DNA of 64,000 nucleotides, taken from the NCBI RefSeq assembly GCF_003589595.1, contig NW_020653712.1:1361537-1425536 (forward strand), written 5' to 3'. The position numbers and the translations under genes are program-made. The notes under the pieces were generated by a model that was given only the letters and a program-made list of their open reading frames with translations, was not told where the DNA came from and made no database searches. Positions 63,654 to 64,000 of this stretch are shown here, in pieces. Source of the DNA: Hyposmocoma kahamanoa (taxonomy: Eukaryota > Arthropoda > Insecta > Lepidoptera > Cosmopterigidae). The stretch's first letter is position 1. Each line of letters begins with the position of its first letter.

Positions 63654-63855
63654 ATGTACATATTGTTACTTCTACCACTATTCGTGGTAGCAACAGCCCA
63701 AGACCATGAAAACCAAGGAGACCTGGATTCTTTAATTCATTATTATAACCAATACACTACGCCGCCACAGCCCGGCGATGACAGCGATACGACTACTGAA
63801 AATAACCTTGGAGTTGAGAAGCGTGATGTTAAACAAGAAGCAACATTTGTATATA
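63654..63855 (+). CDS. First coding exon of a secreted protein (gene continues right)
   Basis: ATG at 63654 directly follows an acceptor-like TATTCTTTCATAG, so the 5' untranslated region is probably spliced. MYILLLLPLFVVATAQ is a textbook signal peptide with likely cleavage after ATA or TAQ. It is followed by an acidic stretch (DLDSLIHYYNQYTTPPQPGD, DSDTTTENNLGVEKRDVK) and donor GTGAGT at 63856. The mature part seen is low in complexity and I do not recognise it. It ends with one base of a split codon. Confidence 0.7.
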
Positions 63856-64000
63856 GTGAGTAACATTTTTGTTAAATACACGAATTACGAAAGAAATTTT
63901 TTCATTCATTCATATTCAGATTAATTTATTTCTCAAACATAACATTACAGTATAAATTGCACTACATGTCAAAGCATAAGAAATTATATTGAGATCGTCA

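Overview
The window is animal nuclear DNA, almost certainly from a moth or butterfly (Lepidoptera). It is AT-rich, its genes are cut into short exons by long introns, and it is packed with the mix of repeats typical of Lepidoptera: tRNA-derived SINEs, many short inverted-repeat elements (MITEs), Tc1/mariner and hAT relics, Penelope-like 3' ends and a solo LTR. No bacterial-type operon, CRISPR array or rRNA is present. The organism call is inference from gene structure and repeat types; no species can be named.

Genes. (1) Plus strand, 933-12005: the last seven coding exons of ATP-citrate lyase (ACLY). All splice phases join and the citrate-synthase-like catalytic residues are intact; the 5' part lies outside the window. 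(2) Minus strand, 50610 down to 29788: a gene I do not recognise, rebuilt here from ten small exons whose splice sites and phases all agree. It predicts a secreted protein of 362 residues with a signal peptide, acidic and polybasic linkers, a conserved globular module and a six-cysteine tail. Between its exons 4 and 5 lies a single 222-codon open exon (44184-44849) that encodes an intronless paralogue of the globular module, has its own stop and poly(A) signal, and is in phase with exon 4. It is either an alternative last exon or a tandem/retro-copied relative. This locus is the best candidate for undescribed biology. (3) Minus strand, 54864-54978: a likely first coding exon of an unidentified gene with an Arg-rich N-terminus. 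(4) Plus strand, 63654-63855: a first coding exon with a clear signal peptide; the gene runs off the right end.

Mobile DNA. A nearly complete Tc1-like transposon (27714-29265) has an intact 333-residue DD34E transposase, terminal inverted repeats and TA target duplications. A mariner (39257-40510) is decayed. Non-autonomous elements with good boundaries include a hAT-like element with a perfect 8-bp duplication (25006-26027), an 8-bp-duplication MITE family present in at least six copies, two TTAA-flanked elements (17107-17893 and 26523-27640), two TA-flanked elements (15959-16689 and 16981-18471) and a 362-bp solo LTR with a 5-bp duplication (34268-34629). Several insertions are nested and give relative ages: solo LTR inside a SINE, the same SINE family inside a MITE, a TTAA element inside a TA element, a palindrome inside another repeat. 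A pair of P-element-like fragments encodes the start of a THAP zinc finger.

Layout: 1-12 kb ACLY exons with repeat-filled introns; 12-29.7 kb intergenic, repeat-rich, including the Tc1 element; 29.8-50.6 kb the unknown secreted-protein gene; 50.9-52.7 kb decayed LINE reverse transcriptase; 54.9 kb isolated first exon; 55-63.5 kb repeats; 63.65 kb start of a secreted-protein gene. A 10-base assembly gap sits in a CA microsatellite at 25800-25809.
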